NCBI RefSeq assembly: GCF_041749095.1
Contig: NZ_JBGTCA010000407.1
Location: 1-24,992, forward strand
Direction of reading: 5' to 3'
Origin: Aquiflexum sp041749095
GTDB lineage: Bacteria > Bacteroidota > Bacteroidia > Cytophagales > Cyclobacteriaceae
Length of the DNA stretch: 24,992 nt
Below are positions 1 through 7,462 of this stretch, one piece after another. A program made the translations under genes and the position numbers. Numbering within the stretch: position 1 is the first letter of the stretch; each line of letters opens with the position of its first letter. The notes under the pieces are model-generated. The model ran no database searches and was not told the origin of the DNA. It was given only the letters and a program-made list of their open reading frames with translations.

Positions 1-708
1 ATCATCATTTTGATAGTACTGATCATCAAATTGGCACTGTCACCTTTAACATACAAGTCCTATATAGGTATGGCCAAGATGAGGGTCATCAAACCTGAGA
101 TTGATGAATTGAAGGCCAAATATCCTGATGATCCTACCAAAATGCAGCAAGAGCAGATGAAGCTCTTTGGACAATTGGGTGTAAGCCCCATTTCCGGATG
201 TTTGCCTATGGTATTCCAAATGCCGTTCCTGTTTGCCATGTTCTTTTTCTTTCCCAATTCCATAGAACTAAGACAGGAATCCTTCCTTTGGGCGCATGAT
301 CTTTCGACATACGATTCTATCATGAGCCTGCCGTTTACCATTCCTTTCTATGGTGCGCACGTCAGTTTGTTTACCATTCTGATGACAGTATCACAGATCG
401 CCTATACTCATTTCAACAATCAGTTGACCGCCCAGACCGGTCCCATGAAAAATATAGGGTATATCATGCCTGTGGTATTTATGTTTGTCCTGAATTCATT
501 TCCTGCTGCATTGAGTTTTTATTATTTTGTTTCCAATATGGTGACTTTTGGTCAGCAGGCCATTATCAAACTATTTGTGGATGATGCCAAAATCAGAGAA
601 AAAGTAGAGGCAAATAAGTTGAAGAATGTCAACAAAAAGAAATCAAAATTCCAGCAAAAACTGGAAGATGCGATGAAAGCCGCAGATACCAACAAAAAGA
701 AATCCTGA
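1..708 (+). CDS. yidC: Membrane protein insertase YidC, C-terminal part (5' end outside window)
   Basis: YidC/Oxa1/Alb3 insertase places membrane proteins in the inner membrane, alone or with SecYEG. The reading frame is open from base 1, so the gene is cut by the window edge and the TTG at position 10 is not a real start. About 235 residues remain, corresponding to the conserved 60-kDa inner-membrane-protein core. Visible are the SPLTYKSYIGMAKM stretch at the start of the cytoplasmic hairpin, the helical hairpin rich in Lys and Glu, the MPFLFAMFFFFP transmembrane segment, and a later segment ending in FYYFVSNMVTFGQQ. The tail is strongly basic (repeated KKK clusters), as expected for a ribosome-contacting end. 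Family members in Bacteroidota are about 600 residues, so some 60 percent of the protein, including the large periplasmic domain, lies upstream. A terminator follows directly. Confidence 0.95.
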   Translation: MIILIVLIIKLALSPLTYKSYIGMAKMRVIKPEIDELKAKYPDDPTKMQQEQMKLFGQLGVSPISGCLPMVFQMPFLFAMFFFFPNSIELRQESFLWAHDLSTYDSIMSLPFTIPFYGAHVSLFTILMTVSQIAYTHFNNQLTAQTGPMKNIGYIMPVVFMFVLNSFPAALSFYYFVSNMVTFGQQAIIKLFVDDAKIREKVEANKLKNVNKKKSKFQQKLEDAMKAADTNKKKS

Positions 709-740
709 TCAAAAGTGGCCCGAAAAGGGCCTTTTTTGAT
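708..740 (+). terminator. Rho-independent terminator after yidC
   Basis: A GGCCC/GGGCC stem (717-721 with 727-731) has a GAAAA loop and is followed by six T residues. Outside one mismatch the stem extends through an A-run/T-run, ATCAAAA with TTTTGAT. It starts at the yidC stop codon and separates yidC from the next operon. Confidence 0.85.
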
Positions 741-852
741 TTTCCCGATAGATTATATAATTGTGAAATTTGGATGAGGAATTGAAAAAACCCTCCCAAA
801 ACACTTGGAATGAGACTGTTATTGTAATCCACAGGCCTTTGTGGATAACATT

Positions 853-885
853 CTGTTTCATGCAAAAATTTAAATGATATATTTG
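853..885 (+). promoter_or_regulatory. Candidate Bacteroidota promoter for the UPF0173-parAB operon
   Basis: TATATTTG at 878-885 fits the Bacteroidota -7 consensus TAnnTTTG exactly. About 20 bases upstream is a T-rich CTGTTTC that only weakly resembles the -33 TTTG box. Transcription would begin near 892, leaving about 26 bases of leader before the ATG at 918. The site lies between the yidC terminator and the first gene of the operon, where a promoter is needed. Confidence 0.5.
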
Positions 886-917
886 TAACATTAGGAAAAA
901 CAAGAATATCAACTCAC

Positions 918-1601
918 ATGATCGAACTGACCTATTATGGACATTCGTCCTATCTCGTAAAAATCAACCAAAAAACTATTCTTTTTGACCCTTTTATCAG
1001 TCCAAATCCCAAAGCATCCAATATCGATGTTGACGCCATCAAAACTGACTATGTGCTGATCAGCCATGGCCATGAAGACCATGTGGCGGATGCGGAATCC
1101 ATCACAAAATCAAACAATGCCATGTTGGTTTCGAATTTTGAGGTTGCTGAATGGTTCGCTGAAAAAGGTGTAGAAAAATATCACCCCATGAATCATGGAG
1201 GAAGTAAAGAATTCGATTTTGGTACGGTGAAATATGTCCACGCTGTTCACAGCAGTACCCTTCCTGATGGTTCTTCAGGAGGTGTTGCAGGAGGTTTTGT
1301 CATTCAGCATGAGCAAGGTTGTTTTTATTACGCCGGAGATACAGCACTTTCCTATGACATGAAGCTGATAGGAGAAGAATTCAAAATTGATTTTGCCTTC
1401 CTGCCGATCGGTGACAATTTTACGATGGGAATCAAAGATGCCCTTAAAGCTGCTGATTTCGTAAGGACTAAAAAGATTATCGGAATACATTATGACACAT
1501 TTCCATACATAGAGATAGATACCGAAGCCGCAAAAAAAGCTACGGAGGAAGCAGGAAAAGATTTGATTTTGCTTAATATTGGTGAATCTATTAGGCTCTG
1601 A
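918..1601 (+). CDS. UPF0173-type metal-dependent hydrolase (metallo-beta-lactamase fold)
   Basis: The 227-residue length is usual for the UPF0173/UlaG-like branch of the metallo-beta-lactamase fold. It begins MIELTYYGHSS, and the metal-binding HGHEDH motif is at residues 50-55. Further candidate ligands are the histidines in HAVHSS and the aspartate in YYAGDTALS, and the last conserved histidine is in GIHYDTFP. No signal peptide is visible, so it should be cytoplasmic. The physiological substrate of this family is not established, and I do not assign one. It is the first gene of the operon, with its stop 7 bases before the parA start. The partitioning gene neighbour does not by itself imply a role in partitioning. 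Confidence 0.9.
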   Translation: MIELTYYGHSSYLVKINQKTILFDPFISPNPKASNIDVDAIKTDYVLISHGHEDHVADAESITKSNNAMLVSNFEVAEWFAEKGVEKYHPMNHGGSKEFDFGTVKYVHAVHSSTLPDGSSGGVAGGFVIQHEQGCFYYAGDTALSYDMKLIGEEFKIDFAFLPIGDNFTMGIKDALKAADFVRTKKIIGIHYDTFPYIEIDTEAAKKATEEAGKDLILLNIGESIRL

Positions 1602-1608
1602 ACATTTT

Positions 1609-2388
1609 ATGGGAAAAGTTATAGCTATTGCTAACCAAAAAGGAGGCGTAGGAAAAACCACTACGGCCATGAATCTTGCCGCCAGTTTGGCGGTTTTGGA
1701 ATTTAAGACGCTGGTGGTAGATGCCGACCCACAGGCCAATACCACTTCGGGCCTTGGACATGACCCAAAGGAAATCACAACAAGCATCTATGAATGTATG
1801 GTGGACGGTATAGATATCCGCTCCATTATCCATAAAACCGAAATAGAAAAACTTGACCTGATTCCATCCCACATTGACCTGGTCGGTGCCGAGGTGGAAA
1901 TGATCAACCTGGAAAACAGGGAAGAAAAAATGAAAGCGGTCATCAGCAAAATCAAAGATGACTATGATTTTGTGGTCATTGACTGTTCTCCCTCTTTGGG
2001 TCTGATTACCATCAATGCCCTTACTGCTGCAAATTCTGTCATTATCCCAGTACAATGTGAATACTTCGCATTGGAAGGTCTTGGCAAACTACTGAATACG
2101 ATCAAAATAATCCAAACCAGACTTAATCCTGAACTGGAAATAGAAGGCATTCTACTTACCATGTATGATGTAAGATTACGATTGTCCAATCAGGTAGTGG
2201 AAGAAGTGAGAATGCATTTCAAAAACCTTGTTTTTGAGACAATCATTCCAAGAAATGTCCGTTTAAGTGAATCCCCAAGTTTTGGGCTGCCTGTTATTGC
2301 ATTTGATGCAGAAGGCAAAGGCGCAGTAGCTTATCTCAACCTGGCCCATGAAATAGCGGTCAGAAACGGATTGGAAAAAGTAAACTGA
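1609..2388 (+). CDS. parA: Chromosome partitioning ATPase ParA/Soj
   Basis: ParA is a Walker-type ATPase that binds DNA nonspecifically as a dimer and moves the ParB-parS complex during chromosome segregation. With the ATG at 1609 the protein is 259 residues and starts MGKVIAIANQKGGVGKTT, with the deviant Walker A motif KGGVGKTT at residues 11-18. Walker B/switch regions are visible as VVDADPQAN and FVVIDCSPSLG. The short length, without an N-terminal helix-turn-helix, fits the chromosomal Soj type rather than plasmid ParA of the P1 class. An alternative ATG at 1579 would overlap the upstream gene and place ten extra residues before the canonical start, so 1609 is preferred. parB follows 13 bases later. 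Confidence 0.95.
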   Translation: MGKVIAIANQKGGVGKTTTAMNLAASLAVLEFKTLVVDADPQANTTSGLGHDPKEITTSIYECMVDGIDIRSIIHKTEIEKLDLIPSHIDLVGAEVEMINLENREEKMKAVISKIKDDYDFVVIDCSPSLGLITINALTAANSVIIPVQCEYFALEGLGKLLNTIKIIQTRLNPELEIEGILLTMYDVRLRLSNQVVEEVRMHFKNLVFETIIPRNVRLSESPSFGLPVIAFDAEGKGAVAYLNLAHEIAVRNGLEKVN

Positions 2389-2401
2389 TTGAAAAATATT
2401 T

Positions 2402-3316
2402 ATGGCTGACAAAAAACCTACACCAAAGAAAAGTGCGCTGGGAAGAGGACTGGGAGCTTTGCTGCAGGATTCCCCACAAAAAAACAAACCTGAAACACTG
2501 ATTCCGGCACATCCTTCATCAGGCGTTTTTGAAATATCTCTTTCTGAAATACAGGTAAACCCTTTTCAGCCAAGGACACATTTTGACAAGGAAGCGCTTC
2601 AGGAACTTTCAGATTCCATTATCACCCAAGGTATCATACAACCCATCACGGTCCGAAGACTCGAGGAAGGCGAATATCAATTGATAGCAGGGGAAAGAAG
2701 ATTTCAGGCTTCCAAAATGGCTGGACTCGAAAAAATACCTGCTTATGTCCGGACCGCCAATGACCAGCAAATGCTGGAAATGGCCCTTATCGAAAATATC
2801 CAAAGGGAAAACCTCAATGCTCTGGAAATAGCCCACTCCTATCAGAGATTACTCGCTGAATGCGACCTCAAACAGGAAGAACTCGGAGATCGGGTCGGGA
2901 AAAACAGAACAACCGTCAACAACTACCTAAGACTTCTAAAGTTACCACCTGATATTCAGGCAGGGCTTAGAGACAATAAAATCACAATGGGCCATGCCCG
3001 TGCACTTATCAATGTCGAAAACATAGACCGGCAGTTGGCGATTTTCAAAAAAACCATAGCAGAAGAACTCAGCGTCAGAAAAGTTGAAGCATTGGTACAG
3101 GCCATCAATGGTGGTCAGGAAGAAAAAGCAACTGCAGGGCCTGCTTTGGATCCTGTCAGAAAATACGAAATAGGTAAAATACAAAACCGTCTGGCCAATC
3201 ATTTTGGCGCAAAGGTGCAACTAAAATCAGATGCCAAAAGTAAAGGCGAAATAAAAATCCCCTTTAGATCATCTGAGGACCTAAATAGAATCCTGGAAAT
3301 ATTGGAGATCATCTGA
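2402..3316 (+). CDS. parB: Chromosome partitioning protein ParB/Spo0J
   Basis: ParB is a CTP-dependent clamp that loads at parS sites and spreads along DNA. The 304-residue product shows the N-terminal ParA-contacting leader (LGRGLGALL, residues 13-21) and the ParB/Srx CTPase region from about residue 44. That region contains NPFQPR, the GERR motif at 97-100 and ENIQREN at 131-137. A helix-turn-helix parS-binding region follows at about 157-180, and the protein ends in a dimerization domain rich in Ile and Leu. It is complete and normal in length. It sits between parA and a DUF5683 gene, the common arrangement in this phylum. I found no canonical parS sequence in the window. Confidence 0.95.
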   Translation: MADKKPTPKKSALGRGLGALLQDSPQKNKPETLIPAHPSSGVFEISLSEIQVNPFQPRTHFDKEALQELSDSIITQGIIQPITVRRLEEGEYQLIAGERRFQASKMAGLEKIPAYVRTANDQQMLEMALIENIQRENLNALEIAHSYQRLLAECDLKQEELGDRVGKNRTTVNNYLRLLKLPPDIQAGLRDNKITMGHARALINVENIDRQLAIFKKTIAEELSVRKVEALVQAINGGQEEKATAGPALDPVRKYEIGKIQNRLANHFGAKVQLKSDAKSKGEIKIPFRSSEDLNRILEILEII

Positions 3317-3319
3317 ACC

Positions 3320-3931
3320 TTGGAAAAGGAAAAAAACATCAGGCTTTTGTACTCTAACTTTAAAGCAATGATATACATCTGTATCATTGCTGTTTTTATT
3401 TTATTGCCTAATTTTTCTTCACAGGCACAAAATGAAGATCAGGGAATAGATACTGTAAAGATAGACTTGAGTAATAAAAATATCAAAGACCCCAGAAAAG
3501 CCACCATACTTTCTGCAATCTTACCGGGTGCAGGTCAGGTTTACAACAATAAGGCCTGGAAAGTCCCTTTGATATATGGTGGTTTTGCCGCCAATATCTA
3601 TTTTATCGAATTCAACAACAGAAGATATCAGCTCTTTAGAACTGCCCTGTTTGCCTTTGACGAAAATCCAACTGATCCGGAGCGGGCTTTTCCAAACCTC
3701 AATAGGGATGGGATTGTAAGGAACGTGAATTTCTGGCGAAGGAACAGGGATTTGAATTTCTTCCTGTTCATGGGCATTTATGCTTTGAATATAGTAGATG
3801 CCAATGTGGATGCCCACCTTTCTGCTTTTGATGTAAGCGAAGATTTGACTTTCAGGTTTGAGCCCGCTTTCGAAACCTTAACTGCGGGGGGAGAAAACCT
3901 ATTTGGCCTGTCACTAAAAATAAATTTCTGA
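3320..3931 (+). CDS. DUF5683 envelope protein
   Basis: A DUF5683-type protein of 203 residues, function unknown. The N-terminus carries a hydrophobic segment (IYICIIAVFILLPNFSS) followed by QAQ, resembling a secretion signal. Next come the motif KDPRKATILSAILPGAGQVYN, which is typical of the family, and a second hydrophobic stretch (FFLFMGIYALNIVDANVDAHL). The likely location is the cell envelope. The start is uncertain. TTG at 3320, three bases after the parB stop, gives a signal with basic residues before the hydrophobic core. ATG at 3368 gives the shorter MIYICII start, which lacks positive charges. I list the longer form for its better signal n-region. Its conserved place between parB and dapB is positional knowledge only. 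Confidence 0.75.
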   Translation: MEKEKNIRLLYSNFKAMIYICIIAVFILLPNFSSQAQNEDQGIDTVKIDLSNKNIKDPRKATILSAILPGAGQVYNNKAWKVPLIYGGFAANIYFIEFNNRRYQLFRTALFAFDENPTDPERAFPNLNRDGIVRNVNFWRRNRDLNFFLFMGIYALNIVDANVDAHLSAFDVSEDLTFRFEPAFETLTAGGENLFGLSLKINF

Positions 3932-3938
3932 TCAACAC

Positions 3939-4661
3939 ATGAACATATTACTACTTGGATATGGAAAAATGGGGAAAATAATCGGTGAAATTGCCGAAAC
4001 CCGTGGACATCATATCACTGCAAAAATCAACATTGACAACAGGGATGAATTGGAAGGACTTGATCCCGCTCAAATTGATGTGGCCATTGAATTCAGTCAG
4101 CCTGATGCCGCTTTTGATAATATCAGTTGGGCCATTTCAAGGGAGATCCCTGTCGTGGCAGGTACCACAGGGTGGTTGGACAAAAAGCCAAAGATTGAAA
4201 CGCTTACCAATGAGAAAAACACAGCATTCTTTTATGCCTCTAATTTCAGCGTAGGTGTCAATATTTTCTTCAAAGTAAACAGTTTTCTCTCCTCCTTGAT
4301 GAAGGAACAGGATTCCTATATCGTCAGTATGGAAGAAATCCACCATACTGAAAAAAAGGACGCCCCTAGCGGTACAGCCATCACCCTTGCTGAAGGTATT
4401 CTCCAAGAAATTCCAAAATTAAAGGATTGGAAATTGTCCGAGGGAATGCCCGTTTCCGAACAGATTCTCCCGATCACTTCCAAAAGAATCGATCCTGCAC
4501 CGGGCACCCATATAGTTCGCTACCGTTCTGAAATCGATAATATTGAGATATCCCATACAGCCCATAGCAGGAAGGGATTTGCTGTTGGTGCAGTTTTGGT
4601 AGCCGAGTGGATAAAAAATAAAAAAGGTGTTTTATCAATGGATGATTTCCTATCTTTCTAA
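3939..4661 (+). CDS. dapB: 4-hydroxy-tetrahydrodipicolinate reductase
   Basis: DapB reduces the DapA product with NAD(P)H to tetrahydrodipicolinate in the lysine/meso-diaminopimelate pathway, which also supplies peptidoglycan. The 240-residue protein opens with a Rossmann fold MNILLLGYGKMGK (residues 1-13). The catalytic signature EIHHTEKKDAPSGTA contains His135/His136 and Lys139, equivalent to the E. coli His159/His160 and Lys163 positions. The substrate-binding APSGTA loop is intact. It is shorter than the E. coli enzyme (273), which is normal for Bacteroidota. It lies 7 bases after the DUF5683 stop and 14 bases before lepB, so it is probably cotranscribed with both. Confidence 0.95.
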   Translation: MNILLLGYGKMGKIIGEIAETRGHHITAKINIDNRDELEGLDPAQIDVAIEFSQPDAAFDNISWAISREIPVVAGTTGWLDKKPKIETLTNEKNTAFFYASNFSVGVNIFFKVNSFLSSLMKEQDSYIVSMEEIHHTEKKDAPSGTAITLAEGILQEIPKLKDWKLSEGMPVSEQILPITSKRIDPAPGTHIVRYRSEIDNIEISHTAHSRKGFAVGAVLVAEWIKNKKGVLSMDDFLSF

Positions 4662-4675
4662 AATTTTAAACTAAA

Positions 4676-5752
4676 ATGACCCAACCCAAAAATAAAAAAT
4701 CCGCGGCCCGCGAATGGGCAGACGCTTTGGTTTTTGCGGTAATAGCTGCATCTCTAATCAGATGGCTTTTGCTGGAACCTTTCACCATTCCTACAGCATC
4801 CATGGAAAAATCCCTTTTGGTAGGGGATTTTCTTTTTGTGAGCAAAATGCACTATGGAACAAGGATACCCAGGACACCATTACAGGTTCCACTGACCCAT
4901 CAGAAAATATGGGGAACCAATGCCAATTCCTATTTGGAATGGATCGAACTCCCCTACATCAGGCTTCCTGGTTTCACCTCCGTCAAAAGAAATGATGTTG
5001 TCGTATTCAACTATCCTGCGGAGTTTGAATATCCGGTTGACCTGAAAACCAATTATATCAAAAGGGCTGTGGCTATTCCGGGAGATATCCTGGAGATTAA
5101 AAAAACACAGGTTTATGTAAATGGAGAGATGGGATCAAATCCTGAGGATATGCAATATTCCTATGATGTGATGACAGATAGAACCCTAAGTCCTGATTTC
5201 TTTGATGATTACGGTGTCAACGTGGATAGCTATATGCCTTTTTCAAACGGATCGGGATATATGGTAATGGCCACTGCCGAGACAGCCGAAAGATTGCAAA
5301 AGTCACCTGCGGTTGGTTCAGTAACCATGAGGGTTGACAGGATGGATTTTGGTGACCCAAGGGTGTTTCCTGACGGAGCTTATTTTGGCTGGAATAAAGA
5401 CAACCTTGGGCCTTTGGAAATCCCCGGCAAAGGCTGGACCATCGAAATGGATAGGGACAACATAAACAAATATGTTTTTACCATCGAGCGGTTTGAAGGC
5501 CATGAAGATGTCAAAGTCCAAAACAATGAACTCTTTATTGATGGGCAAAAAGTTACAAGCTATACCTTCAAGCAGGATTATTATTTTATGATGGGAGACA
5601 ACAGGCATGATTCACTTGATTCCCGCTATTGGGGATTTGTTCCCGAAGACCATATAGTAGGAAAAGCATGGTTCCTATGGCTATCTCTTGACAAGCATAA
5701 GTCCATGTTCAGTAAGATTCGATGGAACAGATTCTTAAACGGAATCAACTGA
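4676..5752 (+). CDS. lepB: Signal peptidase I (S26)
   Basis: Type I signal peptidase cleaves signal peptides from secreted proteins at the outer face of the inner membrane. An N-terminal transmembrane segment (about residues 16-33) leads into TIPTASMEKSLLVGD, with the nucleophile Ser42. The general base is Lys129 in YIKRAVAIPGD, and the box GDNRHDSLDSRYWGFVP is near the C-terminus. At 358 residues it is longer than the E. coli enzyme. A large insertion lies between the Lys box and the GDNR box, as is common in Bacteroidota. It is the last gene of the operon and is followed by a strong terminator. Confidence 0.95.
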   Translation: MTQPKNKKSAAREWADALVFAVIAASLIRWLLLEPFTIPTASMEKSLLVGDFLFVSKMHYGTRIPRTPLQVPLTHQKIWGTNANSYLEWIELPYIRLPGFTSVKRNDVVVFNYPAEFEYPVDLKTNYIKRAVAIPGDILEIKKTQVYVNGEMGSNPEDMQYSYDVMTDRTLSPDFFDDYGVNVDSYMPFSNGSGYMVMATAETAERLQKSPAVGSVTMRVDRMDFGDPRVFPDGAYFGWNKDNLGPLEIPGKGWTIEMDRDNINKYVFTIERFEGHEDVKVQNNELFIDGQKVTSYTFKQDYYFMMGDNRHDSLDSRYWGFVPEDHIVGKAWFLWLSLDKHKSMFSKIRWNRFLNGIN

Positions 5753-5755
5753 TAT

Positions 5756-5787
5756 AAAAAGCCGGGTTTGAAAGACCTGGCTTTTTT
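5756..5787 (+). terminator. Rho-independent terminator after lepB
   Basis: The stem GCCGGGT (5761-5767) pairs with ACCTGGC (5775-5781) through one G-T pair, with a 7-base loop. It is flanked by five A residues on the left and six T residues on the right, so it could terminate in both directions. It ends the operon running from 918. Confidence 0.88.
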
Positions 5788-6039
5788 GTTTGGACTTTAT
5801 GCGGCTGTTTTTAATAAATTGACTTTTTGCTAACTTCGGAAAGGAGATGAAAATACCTAAAGTGAAGTAAGGAAGAGTTAAGTTTTTTTTTAAAATACTC
5901 TAATATGTATTTTTATCTAATCTATTGGATTTAAGTTCGATTTATTCACTCCAAATTTAGAGTAATTAAATATTGAGTTGGATTTTGATTTTTTTAACCC
6001 CATCGAAATCGATGTGGTTGGAACAAAAATAAATTACAG
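5788..6039 (+). other. AT-rich leader region before the KilA-N gene
   Basis: This is a noncoding stretch of 252 bases, markedly richer in A and T than the operon before it. It has long T-runs and no credible ORF. The only clear structure is the palindrome at 5996-6019. I did not find a confident -7/-33 pair. Confidence 0.5.
5996..6019. promoter_or_regulatory. Operator-like palindrome upstream of the KilA-N gene
   Basis: CATCGA-AA-TCGATG (6001-6014) is a perfect inverted repeat. Beyond one mismatch it extends to AACC (5996-5999) pairing with GGTT (6016-6019), giving ten paired bases per side. It ends 20 bases before the ATG at 6040. Its symmetry and position suit a binding site for a dimeric DNA-binding protein, possibly the KilA-N product itself. 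That regulatory link is an inference. No T-run follows, so it is not a terminator. Confidence 0.5.
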
Positions 6040-6879
6040 ATGGCAAAGAAAATAAGTACAATAGTTGTAAAGCAAATTAGTGTAGATGTATTTCAAACGG
6101 AAGAACAAGAGTACATTTCATTAACAGATATTGCAGCTTTTAAAAATCCTAATGCCCCAAAAGATGTCGTGAAAAACTGGTTAAGAAACCGAAGCACGAT
6201 TGAATTTATAGGACTCTGGGAACAGATAAACAACCCTGATTTTAAATGGGTCGAATTCGACTCCTTTTTATTGGAAGCGGGTAGCAATAGTTTTACACTT
6301 TCACCTAGTAAATGGATTGAAAGTACCCACGCCATTGGTATTATTTCAAAGCAAGGCAGAGGAGGCGGTACTTTTGCTCAAAGGGATATTGCTTTTGAAT
6401 TCGCTTCATGGATAAGTGCTGAATTTAAATTGTACCTTATTAAGGAATATCAACGCCTCAAAGAAGAAGAAAACAACCGGCAAAAACTTGACTGGAACCT
6501 ACAAAGAACCCTTGCAAGGGTCAATTACACCATCCATACCGATGCTATTAAGGAACGACTGATTCCTGAAAAACTTACAGGAAAACAAACTTCTTTGGTG
6601 TATGCCACAGAAGCGGATTTATTGAATATGGCACTTTTCGGAAAAACAGCCGCAATTTGGCGAGCTGAAAACCCCGATTCTAAGGGTAATATGCGGGATG
6701 AAGCCACCCTTGAACAGTTGGTAGTACTCTCCAATCTAGAAAGCTTAAATGCAGTGCTGATTAGACAGGGCTTGGAACAATCTGAACGCTTGAAGCAACT
6801 CAACCAAATTGCCATTACGCAAATGACTTCTTTGGTTAACAATTCGAACTTGAATAAACTTAGAGTTAATAATCTATAA
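6040..6879 (+). CDS. KilA-N domain protein
   Basis: The 279-residue protein has an N-terminal KilA-N domain, a DNA-binding fold first described in phages and large DNA viruses. Visible in residues ~10-140 are EYISLTDIAAFKNP, VVKNWLRNRSTIEFIGLWE, a KWIESTHAIGI segment, and the GRGGGTFAQRDIAFEFASWISAEFKLYLIKEYQRLKEEE end of the domain. The rest is helical, with an ADLLNMALFGKTAAIWR motif and a Leu/Gln-rich tail (LEQSERLKQLNQIAITQM). This long form is common as a stand-alone gene in Bacteroidota genomes. Its function is unknown, and a DNA-binding or regulatory role is inferred only from the domain. It stands alone between the lepB terminator and convergent minus-strand genes, in AT-rich flanks with no integrase, which suggests an acquired gene. 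Confidence 0.88.
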   Translation: MAKKISTIVVKQISVDVFQTEEQEYISLTDIAAFKNPNAPKDVVKNWLRNRSTIEFIGLWEQINNPDFKWVEFDSFLLEAGSNSFTLSPSKWIESTHAIGIISKQGRGGGTFAQRDIAFEFASWISAEFKLYLIKEYQRLKEEENNRQKLDWNLQRTLARVNYTIHTDAIKERLIPEKLTGKQTSLVYATEADLLNMALFGKTAAIWRAENPDSKGNMRDEATLEQLVVLSNLESLNAVLIRQGLEQSERLKQLNQIAITQMTSLVNNSNLNKLRVNNL

Positions 6880-7043
6880 GATGTATTTGTTTAAATGAAG
6901 ACTTTAAGAAAACAATCTTCGCACATAAGTTTAATCTTTTTTATAAAAAATCTGAATTAATCCAACAAGCTGTTGGACAATTAGAAAGTACAACTCTTGA
7001 AGGCATTAACGAAATCGTCCACCAAGCTGATGGACGAATAAAG
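6873..7043 (+). pseudogene. Possible coding remnant after the KilA-N gene
   Basis: After a stop at 6870-6872, a different frame from that of the KilA-N gene stays open and reads plausible protein. It includes NEDFKKTIFAHKFNLFYKK and ELIQQAVGQLE followed by GINEIVHQADGRIK. There is no in-frame ATG, so at best it is a fragment of a decayed gene. I do not recognise the family. The amphipathic, charged composition is the only support, and chance is quite possible. Confidence 0.2.
6961..7035. repeat. Pair of related 18-bp inverted repeats, 57 bp apart
   Basis: TCCAACAAGCTGTTGGAC (6961-6978) is a perfect 7-bp inverted repeat around AGC plus one base. TCCACCAAGCTGATGGAC (7018-7035) matches it at 16 of 18 positions and keeps near-perfect symmetry. 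There is no T-run after either, so they are not terminators. They may be duplicated binding sites, stem-loops, or codon-level repeats in the remnant frame, since 57 bases equals 19 codons. Confidence 0.5.
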
Positions 7044-7122
7044 TGTAGTTTTATTTTTAGATTTATAAACCTTTGCATTATCGAATTAACTTATCCACTG
7101 ACCCTTCAAAAATTTTTAAAAC

Positions 7123-7359
7123 CTACCCCAATTTCTTCTTCAACCCTCCTATTTCTGCTTTTTTCAACACCTCATTATTAACCACCACAATAGGTCCCGA
7201 TTTACAGAAATCCATGCACTTGGTCTTGATGATTTTGTATTGGCCTTTGTGGTCCTCCGAAGCAATCAGGTCTTTGATTTCCTTTTGTAATTTCTTACAA
7301 CCTCCCTTTTTACAATCAGATCCGTTGCATATAAATATAAATTTGCGGTAAGTGGCCAT
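7123..7359 (-). CDS. Small thioredoxin-like [2Fe-2S] ferredoxin
   Basis: The 78-residue protein belongs to the thioredoxin-fold [2Fe-2S] ferredoxin group, related to the NuoE C-terminal domain. Its cysteines are Cys11, Cys16 and Cys21 in the N-terminal loop (FICNGSDCKKGGC), then Cys48 and Cys52 in KCMDFCKSGPIVVV. Four of the five probably hold the cluster, and Cys16 or Cys21 may be extra. The GP after the last cysteine and the following beta-strand are typical of the family. It is a probable one-electron carrier in the cytoplasm, with the partner unknown. It is monocistronic on the minus strand. Confidence 0.85.
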   Translation of the reverse strand: MATYRKFIFICNGSDCKKGGCKKLQKEIKDLIASEDHKGQYKIIKTKCMDFCKSGPIVVVNNEVLKKAEIGGLKKKLG

Positions 7360-7382
7360 TTTGGTTTGGTGAGTTGTAGTGA

Positions 7383-7398
7383 TTCCGCCTCAGCGGAA
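7383..7398. repeat. Short perfect hairpin upstream of the ferredoxin gene
   Basis: TTCCGC-CTCA-GCGGAA is a perfect 6-bp inverted repeat with a 4-base loop, 24 bases upstream of the ferredoxin start. It may be a REP-type unit or a structure in the leader. No function can be read from it. Confidence 0.45.
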
Positions 7399-7462
7399 GG
7401 TTCTAATTTTTTTTAGTGTTCGTTGAGCTGGTATGCATGACTTTTTTTGAATTTCTTATCTT

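Noticed and set aside
1609..3316. parS site near parAB
   Set aside because: I looked for a TGTTTCACGTGAAACA-like palindrome by eye in the window and found none. A computed search would be decisive.
6895..6960. A 21-codon ORF after the KilA-N gene
   Set aside because: It is too short, with no ribosome-binding site or family resemblance. The alternative frame reads better protein.
5788..7122. Prophage or integrative element around the KilA-N gene
   Set aside because: There is no integrase, att-like direct repeats, tRNA or other phage gene. A single KilA-N gene is not enough.
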